Source: Ditylenchus dipsaci
Taxonomy: Eukaryota; Nematoda; Chromadorea; Rhabditida; Anguinidae
Direction of reading: 5' to 3'
Length of the DNA stretch: 64,000 nt
Assembly: GCA_004194705.1 (NCBI GenBank)
Contig: SADC01000029.1
Span: 62,001-126,000 of the forward strand
Shown here: positions 47,601-58,754 of the stretch, in pieces
How the letters are laid out: each line of letters opens with the position of its first letter
Numbering within the stretch: the stretch's first letter is position 1
The notes under the pieces: model-generated
Told to the model about the DNA's origin: nothing
What the model saw: the letters and a program-made list of their open reading frames with translations, nothing else
Databases searched by the model: none
Position numbers and translations under genes: made by a program

Positions 47601-50600
47601 CCTGAGTCGCTTCAAACGCTTCCTCCTATTGGCTGCCAGACGAAATTCCACTGAATCAGAAGCTCCATTCCTCGTAGGCAATCTTCTTCTGGGTCGCAGG
47701 GGAGCGCCTCCATTCCGCCTTTCAGGTTTGCGTGACATTTGATAAGCTCTGTAAAATCAGTGTGAACAAATTTTTAAAGTAAAAACTATCAAACAATTTT
47801 CTTTATTTGTTGTACAATCGAACCTGGATAAGCCTGCCCCGAAATGAACCGCCACCATGGTTAACCGCCACCTGGGGCGAAAGTTGGTTGGCCAGCAGAG
47901 AATAAAGGATTATTCACCCTCAATTAACCGCCACCCAATAAAACTCCAACCTCGGTGAACTGCCACCCTAAACTCGGTACCATTCAACAAAATTACTTTC
48001 AATAAATCCGCCTGATGGGTGGCGGATTATCCAGGTTTGAGCGTAGCTTAATTTCGATTCAAATCTTGCCGCTATTCCATTGTACCCCCCCCCCCCCAAA
48101 CCAACTTTTTTATATGCACTCAAAAATTATTTTTATGTAATAATTTCGCCATAAAAGGACCAGAAAAGCCATTTAAATAGGTTCAAGGGCTGTATTGGGA
48201 GGGGAAGGGAATAACACAGGGGCCACTTCTCGAGATGGTTGGATCCTTAGAGTAGTGTGATTTTTGAAAACACTGCATTTTAGACATGAACTGTTTATTC
48301 ATTTTTTGACGCTACTGTAATATACCCCCCCCCCCCCAAAACCGACTTTTTTGGGAGTGTCTAAAAACCATTTGGAACTTATTGGGTTGGGGGGGGGGCG
48401 GATTTTTCACTTATTTAAAAATAGTGTTTAAACGACTCCAAAGTAATATTTATATGCTTAAAACGATAAGAAAGTCAATTTCTAACATTTTTCCACACAA
48501 AAAATGGTATTTTTGGAAAAAAAAATTTGACTTTTTGCCTTGGGGGACCAAGGCAAATTTCCTTGTATTAAGGTATTCTACCCCGTTTTGGCCACTGGAG
48601 CTGGGCAAAAAGAGTCTCTTTATGCATTTTTAATCAAGAGTCTAGCTCGGAATTATGTCTAAGGTAAGTGAGTGCGCGCACCAAGCCCCCTGCGCCCCTT
48701 CGGGTGCGCAGGGGGCTTGGTTGCTTGGGGTTGAGATGCGCACACCCACATACCTTAGACGCAAATCACTCGTAAGTGACTCTGGATGCATAAAAATGTA
48801 TGCATACCAGAGTTTCTTTACGCGGTAGGCCCCAGTCAACAAAACTATGTTCAAATTTCATCTTTTTGTGGTATCCAGGTACCCTTTCAGGTTGGATTGC
48901 CTTGGGGGACCAAGGCAAAAAGTCGAATTTTAGTCAAAAAAATTTTTTTTCTAAAAATCCATTTTTGTGTGGAAAAATGTCAGAAAATAACATTTTTATC
49001 GTTTTAAGCATATAAAAATTACTTAGGAGTCATTTAAACACTATTTTTATATAAGTGAAAAACCCGCCCCCCCCCCAACCCAATAGGTGCCAACCATTTT
49101 TATGCAATAATTTTGCCATAAAGGGACCAGAAAAGCAGTTTAAAGGGATTATGGGCTGTATTGGGAGGGAAGGGAATAATACAGGGGCCACTTTTTTTGG
49201 CTGCTTTACCATGTTTTTCAACTCGGGCGTGGCAAAAATAGACTCTATATGCATTTTATGATCAAGTGTACTTCTCGGAATCATGTCTAAGGTAAGTGCG
49301 TGCGCGCACTCTAACTCTGTGTTATTGGCGGATTATCCAGGTTTGAGCGTAGAGGATTATTCACCCTCATTCCCTTCCCCTCCCAATACAGCCCTTGAAC
49401 CCTATTTAAATGGCTTTTCTGGTCCTTTTATGGCGAAATTATTACATAAAAATAATTTTTGAGTGCATATAAAAAAGTTGGTTTTGGGGGGGGGGGGTAC
49501 ACTGGAATAGCTTTTTATGGGGGGGGGGGTACAATGGAATAGTGCCCAAATCTTTTTAAATTTTGTGACGCATCAAGAATTAAAACTACAATCTTTTTTA
49601 TCGAGATTTTTTTGCCATCGCTAGCTATGGTGCATTGAATACTGTTCTACTCATGGCAAAATCTGGTCGTGGTGGATTTTCGATTTTGATAATAGTCTTC
49701 GATATGCCTCGGTCCCCCTCTCGGTTTTTTTGCAAAAAAATTTCATTCAGTCTCAGAAACTATTTATAAACACTTTTAACCATATTAAATCGAATTTTTT
49801 TTCGTTATACGAAATGTCAGAAAAAATTGTTCGCCTTGGTATTCCAAGCTTCGGCTCGGGCAAAGATAGGATAGCGTGTGCTAGGACGAACTCAAACATG
49901 TTTTTTTAACTTCTTCAAGCCTCAAAAACATATTTGAGTCCGTCCTGATTCACGCTGGTCTACCCTTGCCTAAGGTCCTAAAAAAATATGTTGAAAAAAC
50001 AGCAAGGGGGACCAGGGCATATTTTTTTGGGCGTACCCTCAAACAAAAATCTTACTTTGGCACTCCTGGGCGATCTCTACGGCTAGGGCTTCTGTCTTTT
50101 TCCCTTGATCTGCTCCTCTTTTTCAAATCTCCAGCCTTCTGCACCGGATCCGCTTCTTCAGTGCTTTCATGCTCTTTTTCCTCATTCTCATCATCAGCCA
50201 CTTCTTCTTGGAGCTCCTCTTCCTCATCTTCATCAGCCTCATCTGCATCTGGACAAGGGAATGGTGGAGTTCTGGGTCTTTTTTTCTCTTCCACATTCTT
50301 AACTTCTCCATTTTCTGGCTCATCCACTACATCTCCTTCGTCATTCAGGGATCGTAGTTCCAGATTTTCTTCATGTTCCAAGTCTTCTAAAGCATCTTGC
50401 TGCACCAACTCTTCTGGCTCCTCTTCTTCTTCAATGTTTTGGATGTCTGGTGATTGCAGTTCTGTTTTATGGACATTGCTACTGTCATCTAGCTTTTCTG
50501 TTGGCCCGCATAAGCTGCCATTGTGAGGATTAATTTCTTCTTCATTCTCCTGGTAGTCCAGCTGAACATCCTCTTCAGCAGTTGAGCTGGTGATTAGCGA

Positions 50601-51963
50601 GCTGTTCTGCAAATGGACTAATTACAACAAAGAAAAGGAAAATTTTGAGTCCCAGCTGGGTCCGACGATTTCATAATTAAATTTGTAAAAGCTTCTGCAA
50701 GATCAACAAATTTTCTAAAAATTTTATTGGAAAAATTGTTGGACTTAGCTAGAGGTCAACATACACCACGTTTGCTTTTCCGGTTGGGAGTGCAGTACAA
50801 TTGACCGTCACCATTTTAACCGTCAGGAATTTGACCGCCCTTTCAGTCTGACCGTCGATAAAATTGATCATTTTGACAGCGATTTTGACGATCAGTACTA
50901 CTTGAACGTTACAATGTTGATCATAGAAAGAAAAGCAACTTTTAACTAAAAAAGAACAGTCTTATAAGTCGTGCTAACTGTCAGACTGGTAAAATTATCA
51001 GCGGTCAAACTGAAAGGTAAAGGGGAAAACAAAAGAGGGAGAGACGAAGGGCACCAAATTTTAAAAAGAGAGAATAACGTTGCTTGGTGGGTTTCACAAA
51101 TAAAATCTTATGTTTAAATGTCTTTTGTGAAACCCATCAATAGTATAGCGCAATAGTGTAGCGCACAATTTTCGCCCCCTCCGTCAAAATTCCCGATGGT
51201 CAAACTGGTGACGGTCAAAATGGTGACTGTAAAAATGTTGGCGAACATAATAGTAACGCTCAATTGTCGGTGCCCGTGCACGCTCCGGTCGTCTGCAAAG
51301 TCTGGCAATCAATCATTTTCTAACAGAATGTCTTATCTCTCAGAATGATGGGTTTTAATTTTATTTAAATGTACTAGCCACTAAGACAACCAACAAATGA
51401 GATGCAGTCAACCCTCGATTTAACATCACGCCTCTGACGTTCGTTCCCACCTCGGGTACGACACTTTTTACCTTAATTTTTGAAAGTTTTCGCCGGTTGT
51501 CTTCGGTCAGTCTAGTCGAATATAGCGCAAGGATTCTTCTTTGTCGATGTTTTTGAAAATTAGAAAAGCTTTGCCGAAAAGACCTGCGGGTGCACGATTT
51601 AACGTCACCCTATCTTGATAAAGGGGTAAGTTAAATCAAGTACCGCGGGTCTTTTCGGCAAAGCTATTCTAATTCTCAAAAACTATCGGCAAAATAAGAA
51701 TCCTTGCGATATTTTTGACTAGACTGACCGAAGCCAACGGGCAAAAAGTTTTAAAAATTCGGGTAAAAAAGTGTCGGACCCGAGGTGGGAATGAACTTGA
51801 GCGGGGTGACGTTAAATCAAAGATTGACTGTACCTTTTGATACCCTACCTGATTTCTCCGACAAAAACACTGACTGAAAAATTGACATAAATCTTACCTT
51901 TTCTTTGCAAGAATAGGGTGATGATTTGATGTCGTTGACTGTGGACACTTCTTCCTCTGTCAT
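41629..51963 (-). CDS. acidic / RS-rich nuclear protein (eight exons)
   Basis: Exons 51963-51898, 50606-50056, 47748-47602, 47546-47445, 45989-45819, 44898-44796, 42006-41693 and 41638-41629 join in phase to 1464 nt, about 487 residues, starting MTEEEVSTVNDIKSS and ending QRSP. Residues about 23-190 are glutamate-rich (EEEEEPEELVQQ, EADEDEEEELQEE). Then come RSRSREKDRSPSRR, a basic segment (RLAANRRKRLKRL, LQRVTELGRRRGNKSPPP) and several RS/RP blocks (RRRSRSRSPLRR, STRVRTPPPPRRF, RSPPPRH, SSSRRSPMRSRGRSPP). No RRM, PWI or zinc finger is seen. By composition it is probably a nuclear splicing or mRNA-export related SR-like protein; no named family was recognised. Introns 1, 2 and 6 are swollen by transposons. 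The joins are my reading of splice sites; the 10-nt last exon is least certain. Confidence 0.75.
42169..43570. mobile_element. Tc1/mariner-like foldback in an intron, TA duplication
   Basis: Ends CAGTGGCGGAAAAAAGTTAT are perfect inverted repeats flanked by TA (42167-42168, 43571-43572). Arms of about 600 bp are near-identical mirrors up to a centre at about 42780. The CAGTGGCGG-x-AAAAGT start resembles Tc1-type termini. A second element is nested at 43233-43417. Short mirrored frames in the arms (around 42560-42990) are not genes. Confidence 0.87.
43233..43417. mobile_element. pogo-like MITE nested in the Tc1-like foldback
   Basis: Ends CAGTCAAACCTCTATATAGC with TA on both sides (43231-43232, 43418-43419). 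The words TGGATGCAATGTAGAGG recur inside. The mirror arm at about 42300-42330 keeps the empty site (GTTACATAAT), proving insertion at TA. Confidence 0.93.
44295..44554. mobile_element. CCGTATATTCTC-ended MITE, TA duplication
   Basis: Ends CCGTATATTCTCGATTAGAA and CCGTATATTCTCTATTAGAA are inverted and flanked by TA. The word CTCTAATAGAAGGCCCC is repeated three times at the left end. Same interior as 28710-28956. Confidence 0.82.
45990..47440. other. introns of the RS-rich gene, partly repeat
   Basis: 46756-46895 contains TGGCGACACCCAC, GGGTCCGACACTATTTC and GACTTGACTGTAG, a worn pogo-like element of the 23287/51405 type. GTAAAATTCGATACG (46610) is mirrored at about 47066 (CGAATTTTACAG), so the stretch 46590-47095 may be a larger foldback. 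No other gene was seen. Confidence 0.45.
47815..48043. mobile_element. pogo-like MITE in an intron, TA duplication
   Basis: Ends CAATCGAACCTGGATAAGCC and CGCTCAAACCTGGATAATCC are roughly inverted with TA on both sides. The word TTAACCGCCACC recurs four times. A fragment of its right part is repeated at 49325-49360. Confidence 0.7.
48068..49546. mobile_element. oligo-C-ended foldback with nested copies, exact 8-bp duplication
   Basis: Ends GCCGCTATTCCATTGTACCC and GGCACTATTCCATTGTACCC are inverted; CAAATCTT flanks exactly (48060-48067, 49547-49554). Within it are a second oligo-C unit (GACGCTACTGTAATATACCC at 48309), an inverted G-run/C-run pair around AACCCAATA (48385, 49065) and a hairpin core (48590-48850). 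A duplicated piece of the neighbouring pogo-like MITE lies near 49340. Confidence 0.82.
50798..51229. mobile_element. foldback with GACCGTCACCATTTT words, TA duplication
   Basis: Ends CAATTGACCGTCACCATTTT and CAGTCACCATTTTGACCGTC are inverted with TA on both sides (50796-50797, 51230-51231). The word TTGACCGTCA recurs with variants throughout. It lies in intron 1 of the RS-rich gene. Confidence 0.7.
51405..51830. mobile_element. pogo-like foldback MITE
   Basis: Ends CAGTCAACCCTCGATTTAAC and CAGTCAATCTTTGATTTAAC are inverted. Right flank TA; left flank TG. Mirrored internal blocks include GTTCGTTCCCACCTCGGGT and ACCTGCGGGTGCACGATTTA-like text. Same internal skeleton as 23287 and 60642. Confidence 0.82.
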
Positions 51964-52978
51964 CTTACACAAATATCTGCAAATTAAGAGTAAAAAGCTC
52001 CTACAAAAATATAATCAATGAGAAGTCAAAGATATATATAGCCATGAAAAGCCAAAAATAATCAATCACTCGTCATAATCTCCACACACCGAAAAGCCAC
52101 AATAATTTATTTCAGTCAACTATTTTCAATTGGGTTGCTCAACAAGTTAGGTTATTTTCAAATTTTTGGCAGAACTTTAAGATTGTAGACATTCAAGGCA
52201 CACATTTTTGGTCGATTTACTAATGAAAAAGTCGTACAATTGGCCAAATAATTTATTCAAAAGTTTTTTTGGTTTTTTGGGTTTTTTTTTGGTTTTTTTG
52301 GTCTTGGTCCAACCTGTGGTCAAAAAAATCCATAAGTTGCCAAGAATTACCACACAGTGTGGTGAATCATTGTCAATCTGGGAGTGAAATAATTTCTGTA
52401 TTTGTGCAGACGTTGAGACCTAATTTCTTAGCTTTTAGAAAAAATATAAATTTTTAGGATACGGAAAGATCACTAAAGAATTGTTTAGAAATAAATACAA
52501 AAAGTATATCGTTTTGTGAATCCCATCAAAAAAACGTTCTCTTATTGAACCTTTTGTAAACTTGCATATCTTTTTTCTCGGCCGATATTGTTAATAACAA
52601 TACTGATGAAATTTTATCTTGGCTGCAGTTTGAAATCAGACTCTTTTTAAGTGCGGTGGTGCAGGCGGTGTATTTCCAAGACGAAAAATCAAAAATTTTA
52701 CAAATCTTTTTGCCGATCTTCTGACCTTTTTCATTAGAAAACCGTATAAAATATCCAAAATCACAAATTTCTTCCAAAATTTTTGAAAATAACCCAAATC
52801 ATCAAACAGCCCAATATTTTAACAAACAACTTGAAGATTGAAAGAAAAGTCAACAAAATGAGGAAAGAAATTGAGCAAAGCTATTTTTGAATGGATAATG
52901 CACTGGAGTTCACACTTTGGTAAGGTAGACAGAAAACAGAGAAATGCTTGAAAGAAAAAAATAACAATTTAACAATGG

Positions 52979-55900
52979 CTAAGAAGAATCAGGTTGAAAA
53001 TTGAGCACTATTTGCGATCGACTTGGTATAAACTGGTCAAAGGTTATATTGGCTTGGCTGAACAGTTGTTTGGCAGCTATCATGGCCACTTTCTCAGGTT
53101 TATCACTGAGATGGACCACACGTTTGATGCGTGACTGAAATGATTAGATTATAGTTGATTGGTAGGGCTTAGATTAGATAGTTCAAAAAAATTATTGGTT
53201 CGAAGCACTGGCGGGAAAGTACTCGGAGAAATTCACTCAACCCTCAGTAAATAAGCAGCCCACAGGACCTGTCCTTGGATGCCTGATTATCAAGGGCGCC
53301 CAACTATCGAGGTTTGAGTGCAGTCCGATTTCACAAACTTAGTCTGAAGTCCAAATTGAAACTCCGGCTAGAATCGCTAAATAAGAATTTCTCCGGAAAA
53401 TGGCCGATAATATTACGGAGTCATTTTAAAATTGGCCGAAATTGTTTATATTTTTGTAATTTTCAAATAAAATTCATCTCTCCATATATTTTTCAAAAGG
53501 ATATGTTCGAAAAGAGGCAAAAAATGATTATGGTCGACCACTGAAAGGGGCACGCTAGTAAGAGGTAAGAGGACCAAGAATTCAAAAAATTTTTCTAATC
53601 ATTGAACTTCTGTACGAATTTTCAGACCCTTTTTTGGGTTGACTTTTTACAGAGTACAGAGTTTTTTACAGAGTAGAAACACCATCAGCCGGAGTACACT
53701 ATAGCGTGCCCTCCCAAAAGGTCCCAAAAGCATGTTTTTTTTGCTGTTTCAATGCTTGTGCAGTTACAAGGTTACAGTTATAAGGTAAACCATTTTATAC
53801 GAGAGTATTTTACCCTGTTTTGGTCACTGTGGCTGGGCAAAAAGGAGACTCTATATATATTTTATGATCAAGAGTGCTTCTCAAATCATGTCTAAGGAAA
53901 GTGAGTGCCCGCATCTCTAACTCCCAAGTCCACTGCACCAGCTTCAGGGGCGCAGGGGGCTTGAGGGCTTAGAGTTGAGATGCGCACAGGCACAGGACGT
54001 TTGACCGCCAGCATATTGACTGCCGGCATATTTTGATCGCCACTAATTTGACCGCCGCTAAACTGACCGTTTTATCCAGTGCTTGTTGAGATTTTAACAC
54101 TAAAAATAAAGATTTTGAAGCAAAACCTCAAAATTTCTAAAGATTTCAGGTGTCAAATAAAGTACAAATCTTTCAAAAAAGTACAGATGAGAACCCTGAT
54201 CTAAACTTCAAAAGGCACTCACTTGGGGGTGCACTACGTTTCACCGTCCTTATTTTCACCGTCACTATTTTCACCGTCACTATTTTCACCGTTCACTAAA
54301 TTCACCGTCAGCATTTTTAGGTCTGAATTTTTCGAAATTTTTAAAAAGTTTTGGTACCAAATAGCCCTGAATGTCAGCTACATTTTGGTCTTACAATTTC
54401 TAAAAAAAAAACGAAAAATTTTAGTTCTAAACTATAAAAGACTCGCTCACCCTGCGTTCTACCGTGATGAAAAAGTGTGAGATTGAACGCCTTCTAAAGT
54501 TTAGTCCTAATTTTTTTATTTTTTCAGAATTTAGAGTACCAAAATGTAGCTGACATTCAGGGCTACAATTAAGTTATAAAACTTATCGAAAATCAAAAGA
54601 ATTCAAATGGAAAAATGGGTATAAAGAGGCTGGCGGTCAAAATTTGGCTGGCGGTCAATTTAGGGGGCGGTCAGTTTAGTGGCGGTCAAACTAGTGGCGG
54701 TCAAAATATGCCGGCGGTTAATATGCTGGCGGTCAAACGTCTTGTACCCTGCGCACACCCACATACCTCAGACACAAATCACTCGAAAGTGACTCTGGAT
54801 GCATGAAAAGCATGCATACCAGAGTTTTTCTATGGTTACTACTCATTTGGCCGCAACTCATTTGGCCGCACTCATTTGGCCGCAACTCATTTGGCCGCAA
54901 CTCATTTGGCCGCACTTATTTGCCATTTCGCATTTTATAAGAAAATTAGCACTGCCATTAATTTCAAACCTTTATTGACGACCAAGAACTTGCACACAAC
55001 AACAATTGGATAACAAAAAGGGAACTAATTTAACGAGCACAAACAATTTAAATTGCTATTAGATCTTCCTCCTCATCTTGTTCGGATACTTCCTCCTCAT
55101 CTTGTTCGGATACTTCCTCAGCTTCTAGAAGACGGAGGAACGGAAACTTGGTCAAGTTGTGCTGCACTGCTTTGAGATACTCCATTCTGTGCTCTGCCTG
55201 ATACTCCTCCGCTAAGGCTTTCAGATTCGCTTCACGCTTTTCATATTCAGGGCGACGAGGCTGGCGAAAAACTTCAGCAGGATTTGCTCTAGCTCTATGA
55301 TAATTTATATCACCAGAAGTTAAAGCCACTTAAAATAAAAGTTAAAATACCGGACAACCATCTGACGAGTCTTCTCTTCTTCGGCTTTAAGACGGATGAT
55401 GAACTGACTTAGAGACATGTGCGCCTTGCAGAACCGACCGTTGAAACCTTTATGCCACCCTCCATGTGATTATTCGTTCTTGGAAGACCATTGAGCGCCG
55501 CACAATTGCAATTCCAAATAAAACAAATAAGTGCGGCCAAATGAGTTGCGGCCAAATGAGTTGCGGCCAAATGAGTTGCGCCAAATGAGTGCGGCCAAAT
55601 GAGTGCGGCCAAATGAGTTCCGGCCAAATGAGTGTGTACGTTTCTATGCGGTAGGCCCCACTTGATACCCACTTATGTTCAAATTCCATATTTTGAGGGT
55701 CTTTCAGGTACTCTTCGCGGGTGGTGTACCTTGGTCCCTCGAGGCAAAAGAAGCCCATAAATTAATGCCAAGTTTGTACAAATTTGGTAAAACCCATCTA
55801 TAACTCAAACTAATAAAATACTTCAAACAAGAACTTTCTACTTCCACTAGTGCAACAGCGGGGCGGCACAAAACTGGCACTCACTTGAACAATAAGTTTG

Positions 55901-56503
55901 GCACATTCATTGCATGGGAACATGGTTGCATAAATTGTCGCTCCTCGGATGGACTCACAGTTCTTATTCAGAATAGCGTTCATTTCAGCATGGCACACAA
56001 ATGGGTATTTGGTTTGTAGAGGGTCAGTGGACGACTTTCCCACGGCAACTCATCGTCTGAACATCCAATGGGCATTCCCTGAACCCAAAATCTTAATAAT
56101 TTTTTGGAAAAAGAAATATTTCAGTGGCTGATTCACATTGTATCCAACACCCACGATCACATTGTCCTCATTTGCAATGACAGCGCCTACTTGAGTGCAT
56201 GGATCTTTGCTTCGTTGAGCAGCCAGCAGAGCTGCACCCATGAAAAACTCGTCCCAGTTGATGTAGTCTGAGCGCTTGCAACCATCTCCGATCGGCGAAT
56301 TGCTGCTGCTGGATGAGGAAGTTGAGGAGGAAGGCATTTCAGCAGCTGGCTTATCTAGTTCTCTAAACAATATTCAGGATTACTTTATTACCGTATTGGA
56401 CAATGACAACCTCATTTGGAAAATGGAATTTTCTGGGTAGTTGGATCCGGTGATGTCTTGGAGAAGGTCGTCCACTTTAAGCTTGCTTTTCCTTTTGAGC
56501 TTC
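52979..56503 (-). CDS. DCTD: deoxycytidylate (dCMP) deaminase, 5' end incomplete
   Basis: Exons: 56503-about 56415 ([20 protein letters not shown]), about 56362-56130 (a Ser-rich linker, then [20 protein letters not shown] and CTQVGAVI), about 56080-55887 ([42 protein letters not shown]) and 53134-52979 ([37 protein letters not shown], stop TAG). The zinc and catalytic motif H-A-E and P-C-N-E-C are intact. The enzyme turns dCMP into dUMP for thymidylate synthesis and is allosterically controlled by dCTP/dTTP. The N-terminus is longer than in vertebrate enzymes and its first exon was not found. One base is missing near 56036 (PWG to KSS), and the phase into the last exon does not fit by one base. 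The last intron (2.75 kb) is filled with three nested transposons. Confidence 0.9.
53989..54749. mobile_element. foldback with GGCGGTCAAA words, exact 8-bp duplication
   Basis: Ends GGCACAGGACGTTTGACCGC and GGGTACAAGACGTTTGACCG are inverted; TGCGCACA flanks exactly (53981-53988, 54750-54757). Words TTGACCGCC / GGCGGTCAA recur in both ends. The middle contains TTTTCACCGTCACTA words (54240-54320) and a worn hAT-like copy (54065-54210). Confidence 0.88.
54834..55639. mobile_element. foldback with ACTCATTTGGCCGCA words carrying a MULE C-terminus
   Basis: Five to seven inverted ACTCATTTGGCCGCA words form each end (54841-54918, 55530-55632). TTTTCTAT and GTTTCTAT flank (54826-54833, 55640-55647); with one more base the near-repeat is 9 bp. 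The interior encodes a transposase tail on the minus strand, which makes this word-ended element a likely MULE. Confidence 0.8.
55048..55480 (-). pseudogene. MULE/FLYWCH-type transposase, C-terminal part
   Basis: Minus-strand translation gives [14 protein letters not shown], then [20 protein letters not shown], and, after a short intron near 55335, [19 protein letters not shown] and [13 protein letters not shown] followed by an acidic tail [10 protein letters not shown] given twice. The block R-T-N-N-x-x-E followed by a W/FI-x-x-L-K-x-E helix is the region holding the catalytic glutamate in animal MULE transposases. The N-terminal and DD parts are absent, and one frame change is needed near 55440. 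Confidence 0.65.
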
Positions 56504-56539
56504 TAAAACTTTTATTTTGGTCAAAATTGAAGAGTAAAT

Positions 56540-56800
56540 ATTAATTTTTTGGCGCTACTGTAATATACCCCCCTCCCCAAAAACCGACTTTTTGGGAGCG
56601 TCTAAAAATGCAATTTTATGCAATAATTTCGCCATAAAAGGGCCAGAAAAGCAGTTTAAAGGGGATTATGGGCTGTATTGGGAGGGGAAGGGAATAATCC
56701 CTGTATTATGACAGTAGGTCCAATTTTTGGGCGGGGGGGGGGGGGAGGGGCATATTACAGTAGCTTTTGGGGGCCGGGTGGGGGTTGATATATGACAGTA
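56540..56800. repeat. oligo-C-ended element remnant
   Basis: Left end GGCGCTACTGTAATATACCC, then TTTTTGGGAGCG, TTCGCCATAAAAGGG and GGGCTGTATTGGGAGGGGAA. The right side carries two worn copies of the inverted end (CATATTACAGTAGC, ATATGACAGTAGCG). It lies upstream of the first recognised dCMP deaminase exon. Confidence 0.6.
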
Positions 56801-57112
56801 GCGTAAATTCTTTTTTTGCAGTTTTGCAACCCATATAAGAACATCGTTTTTACAAATAAATGCATGATTGTTCGTAGGCGTCGGCTAACGATGTTTCGAG
56901 GGCGTTTGATTTTGTTCAGGGGTTTCCATGGCATGCAACTCTCCAAGTCTTATGCCTTCATTGTTTCAAGAACCTTTTTTATCCAGAGGGCGCCCACGAT
57001 GGTCACAAAGTAATAAAATTATTTTGTGAGCCTCAGTTTGACTAGCATGAAGTACGTTTAGAAAGTGAGAAGAAGAATCTCGGGTCAATATGGATTTGTT
57101 GTGAATTACAAT

Positions 57113-57412
57113 CAGTCTTGGCCACGCTTGGATTTTATCAACCGCCACATCCACCATCAACCGGTTGATTGATATCCGGTTGATCAACCGGTTGATTGGC
57201 AATTTCGGCAATCAACCGCCACACAGCCATCCATTGGTTGATTGGTCATTGGTTGATCAAACGGTTGATAGAAAATTTTCGGTAATCAACCGCCACATCA
57301 ACCATCTACCGGTTGATTAATTTTAGGTTGATCAATCAGTTGAGGAAGGTGATCAACCGGTGGCCCACCGGCGAATTAACCAATCGATACGCCGGTTGCT
57401 TGGCCAAGACTA
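57113..57412. mobile_element. hAT-like element of CAACCGGTTGAT words, 8-bp duplication
   Basis: Ends CAGTCTTGGCCACGCTTGG and TAGTCTTGGCCAAGCAACC are inverted; ATTACAAT and ATTACAGT flank (57105-57112, 57413-57420; 7 of 8). The duplication fits the hAT preference for T at position 2 and A at 7. The interior is mostly the self-complementary word CAACCGGTTGAT and variants. Confidence 0.78.
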
Positions 57413-57528
57413 ATTACAGTGGCACACAAACAGAGCGTTCAATTTGGGGTGATTTAAATTAGGACAAAAGTAAATTGGGCAAAAATCAATTGTCCTATTT
57501 TCATGGATTAGCTTGCTAGAACTGTGTA

Positions 57529-57696
57529 CAGTTGAACCTGGATACAACACCACCTGGACACAACACCGTCCCGAAATAACGCCACCGAGAATAGACCGAT
57601 TCAGGCAGCTTTGACTAATTTAAGTTATGTGAACCCCCGATACAACACCACCCTTGGCTCGGTCTCATGAAGTGGTGCTGTATCCAGAATCGACTG
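57529..57696. mobile_element. pogo-like MITE, TA duplication
   Basis: Ends CAGTTGAACCTGGATACAAC and CAGTCGATTCTGGATACAGC are inverted and flanked by TA. The word ATACAACACCACC recurs three times at the left. Confidence 0.85.
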
Positions 57697-57771
57697 TAGC
57701 ACAATTTGGATTGCCGCAATTTTCCTCCTGCCATTACTATAAGTTACAATTTATATCATACAATAATTCTT

Positions 57772-58188
57772 TTAACACGGGAAAGGCGGTGTGTACCAAA
57801 CTATACGTTATGTGCAGAATTTCACGCTCAGCACGATAGCCGAAAATTTTTTCGGAAAGAGGACGGCTTTGAACGGGTAAAACGGCATCTGAAAGTAGGT
57901 AATTTTCACCTTTTCCCAACCACCTGGAATTCGAGCCAAATATGAATAGTGCATGCATAGTGCATCACATGGGCATGTAATATCTCAAAATAGAGGGAGT
58001 TGAGCAAGCACCATTCATATTTGGCTCGAATTCCAGGTGGTTGGGAAGAGGTGAAAATTACCTACTTTCAAATGCCGTTTTACCCGTTCAAAGCCATCCT
58101 CTTTCCGAAAAAAATTTCAGCCATCGTACTCAGCGTGAAATTCTGCACAAAACGCATAGATTGGTACACACCGCCTTTGACGTGTTAA
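57772..58188. mobile_element. TTAA-flanked foldback, copy C
   Basis: Ends TTAACACGGGAAAGGCGG / CCGCCTTTGACGTGTTAA and arms running through GTGTGTACCAA, TTCACGCT and CCACCTGGAATTCGAGCC are near-perfect mirrors around 57990. The arm layout parallels copies A and B, but most of the sequence differs. Confidence 0.72.
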
Positions 58189-58750
58189 ATGGGTGGCAAA
58201 CTTGTGGACTTGTAATTCATTTGGAAGAAAACTGATTAATAATGATAGAAATAATGTAACCCATCTCATTTGTAAATCACGGTTGTTCAATTACATCACA
58301 CTGAAATCGAATGTGGGGACAGGCTATGAAAGCTCGGGTCTGATCTTTTTTTGCCAGTTTGGTATCGGAACGAATTATATTTTACAAGTGTCGCTTCATC
58401 AAGACTCGGCTGTAATTGGAGGATACCGGCGAGTTCGACTCCTTGCAGGAACATGCATATTTTGCGGCCACAATTAGGCGTCCGGAAAGTTCCGTCAAAA
58501 AACGTTTTCACGTTTGTGTTTTGTATTGATTGCTACTCTTTTCAAAATAAACCATGAAATTCCTGGGATTTTCAGATCATGACCAAAAGAAAAAATGCCA
58601 GAATATATTCACATGTTTTTCGAAACCCATGAGTATTAAAACGTTGAAAACACATTTGATATGGACTTTCCGGTCAGCTTGCCTGAGATGGCACGGTCAC
58701 AAACCTTTATTTTGGAAGCAGGCGAAGAGAGATCACTTTGACTGCTGAGA
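58189..58750. other. gene-free stretch
   Basis: No gene was recognised. It has AT-rich text and a few short frames without family resemblance. Confidence 0.4.
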
Positions 58751-58754
58751 CAGG

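Larger units (their letters stand above)
53820..55745. repeat. hairpin-core element split by two later insertions
   Basis: The usual sequence order of the family is found in three pieces: 53820-53988 (up to GAGATGCGCACA), 54750-54833 (TGCGCACACCCACATACC to CCAGAGTTTTTCTAT) and 55640-55745 (TTTCTATGCGGTAGGCCCC to the GGTACCTT-like block). Both breaks coincide with duplicated bases. All of it lies in the last dCMP deaminase intron. Confidence 0.8.

Noticed and set aside
49966..50526. Long serine-rich frame on the plus strand
   Set aside because: It is the antisense shadow of the glutamate-rich exon of the minus-strand RS-rich gene.
55450..55758. 102-residue minus-strand frame starting MGFFCLEG
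   Set aside because: It crosses a transposon border and the word array; the two halves belong to different repeats.
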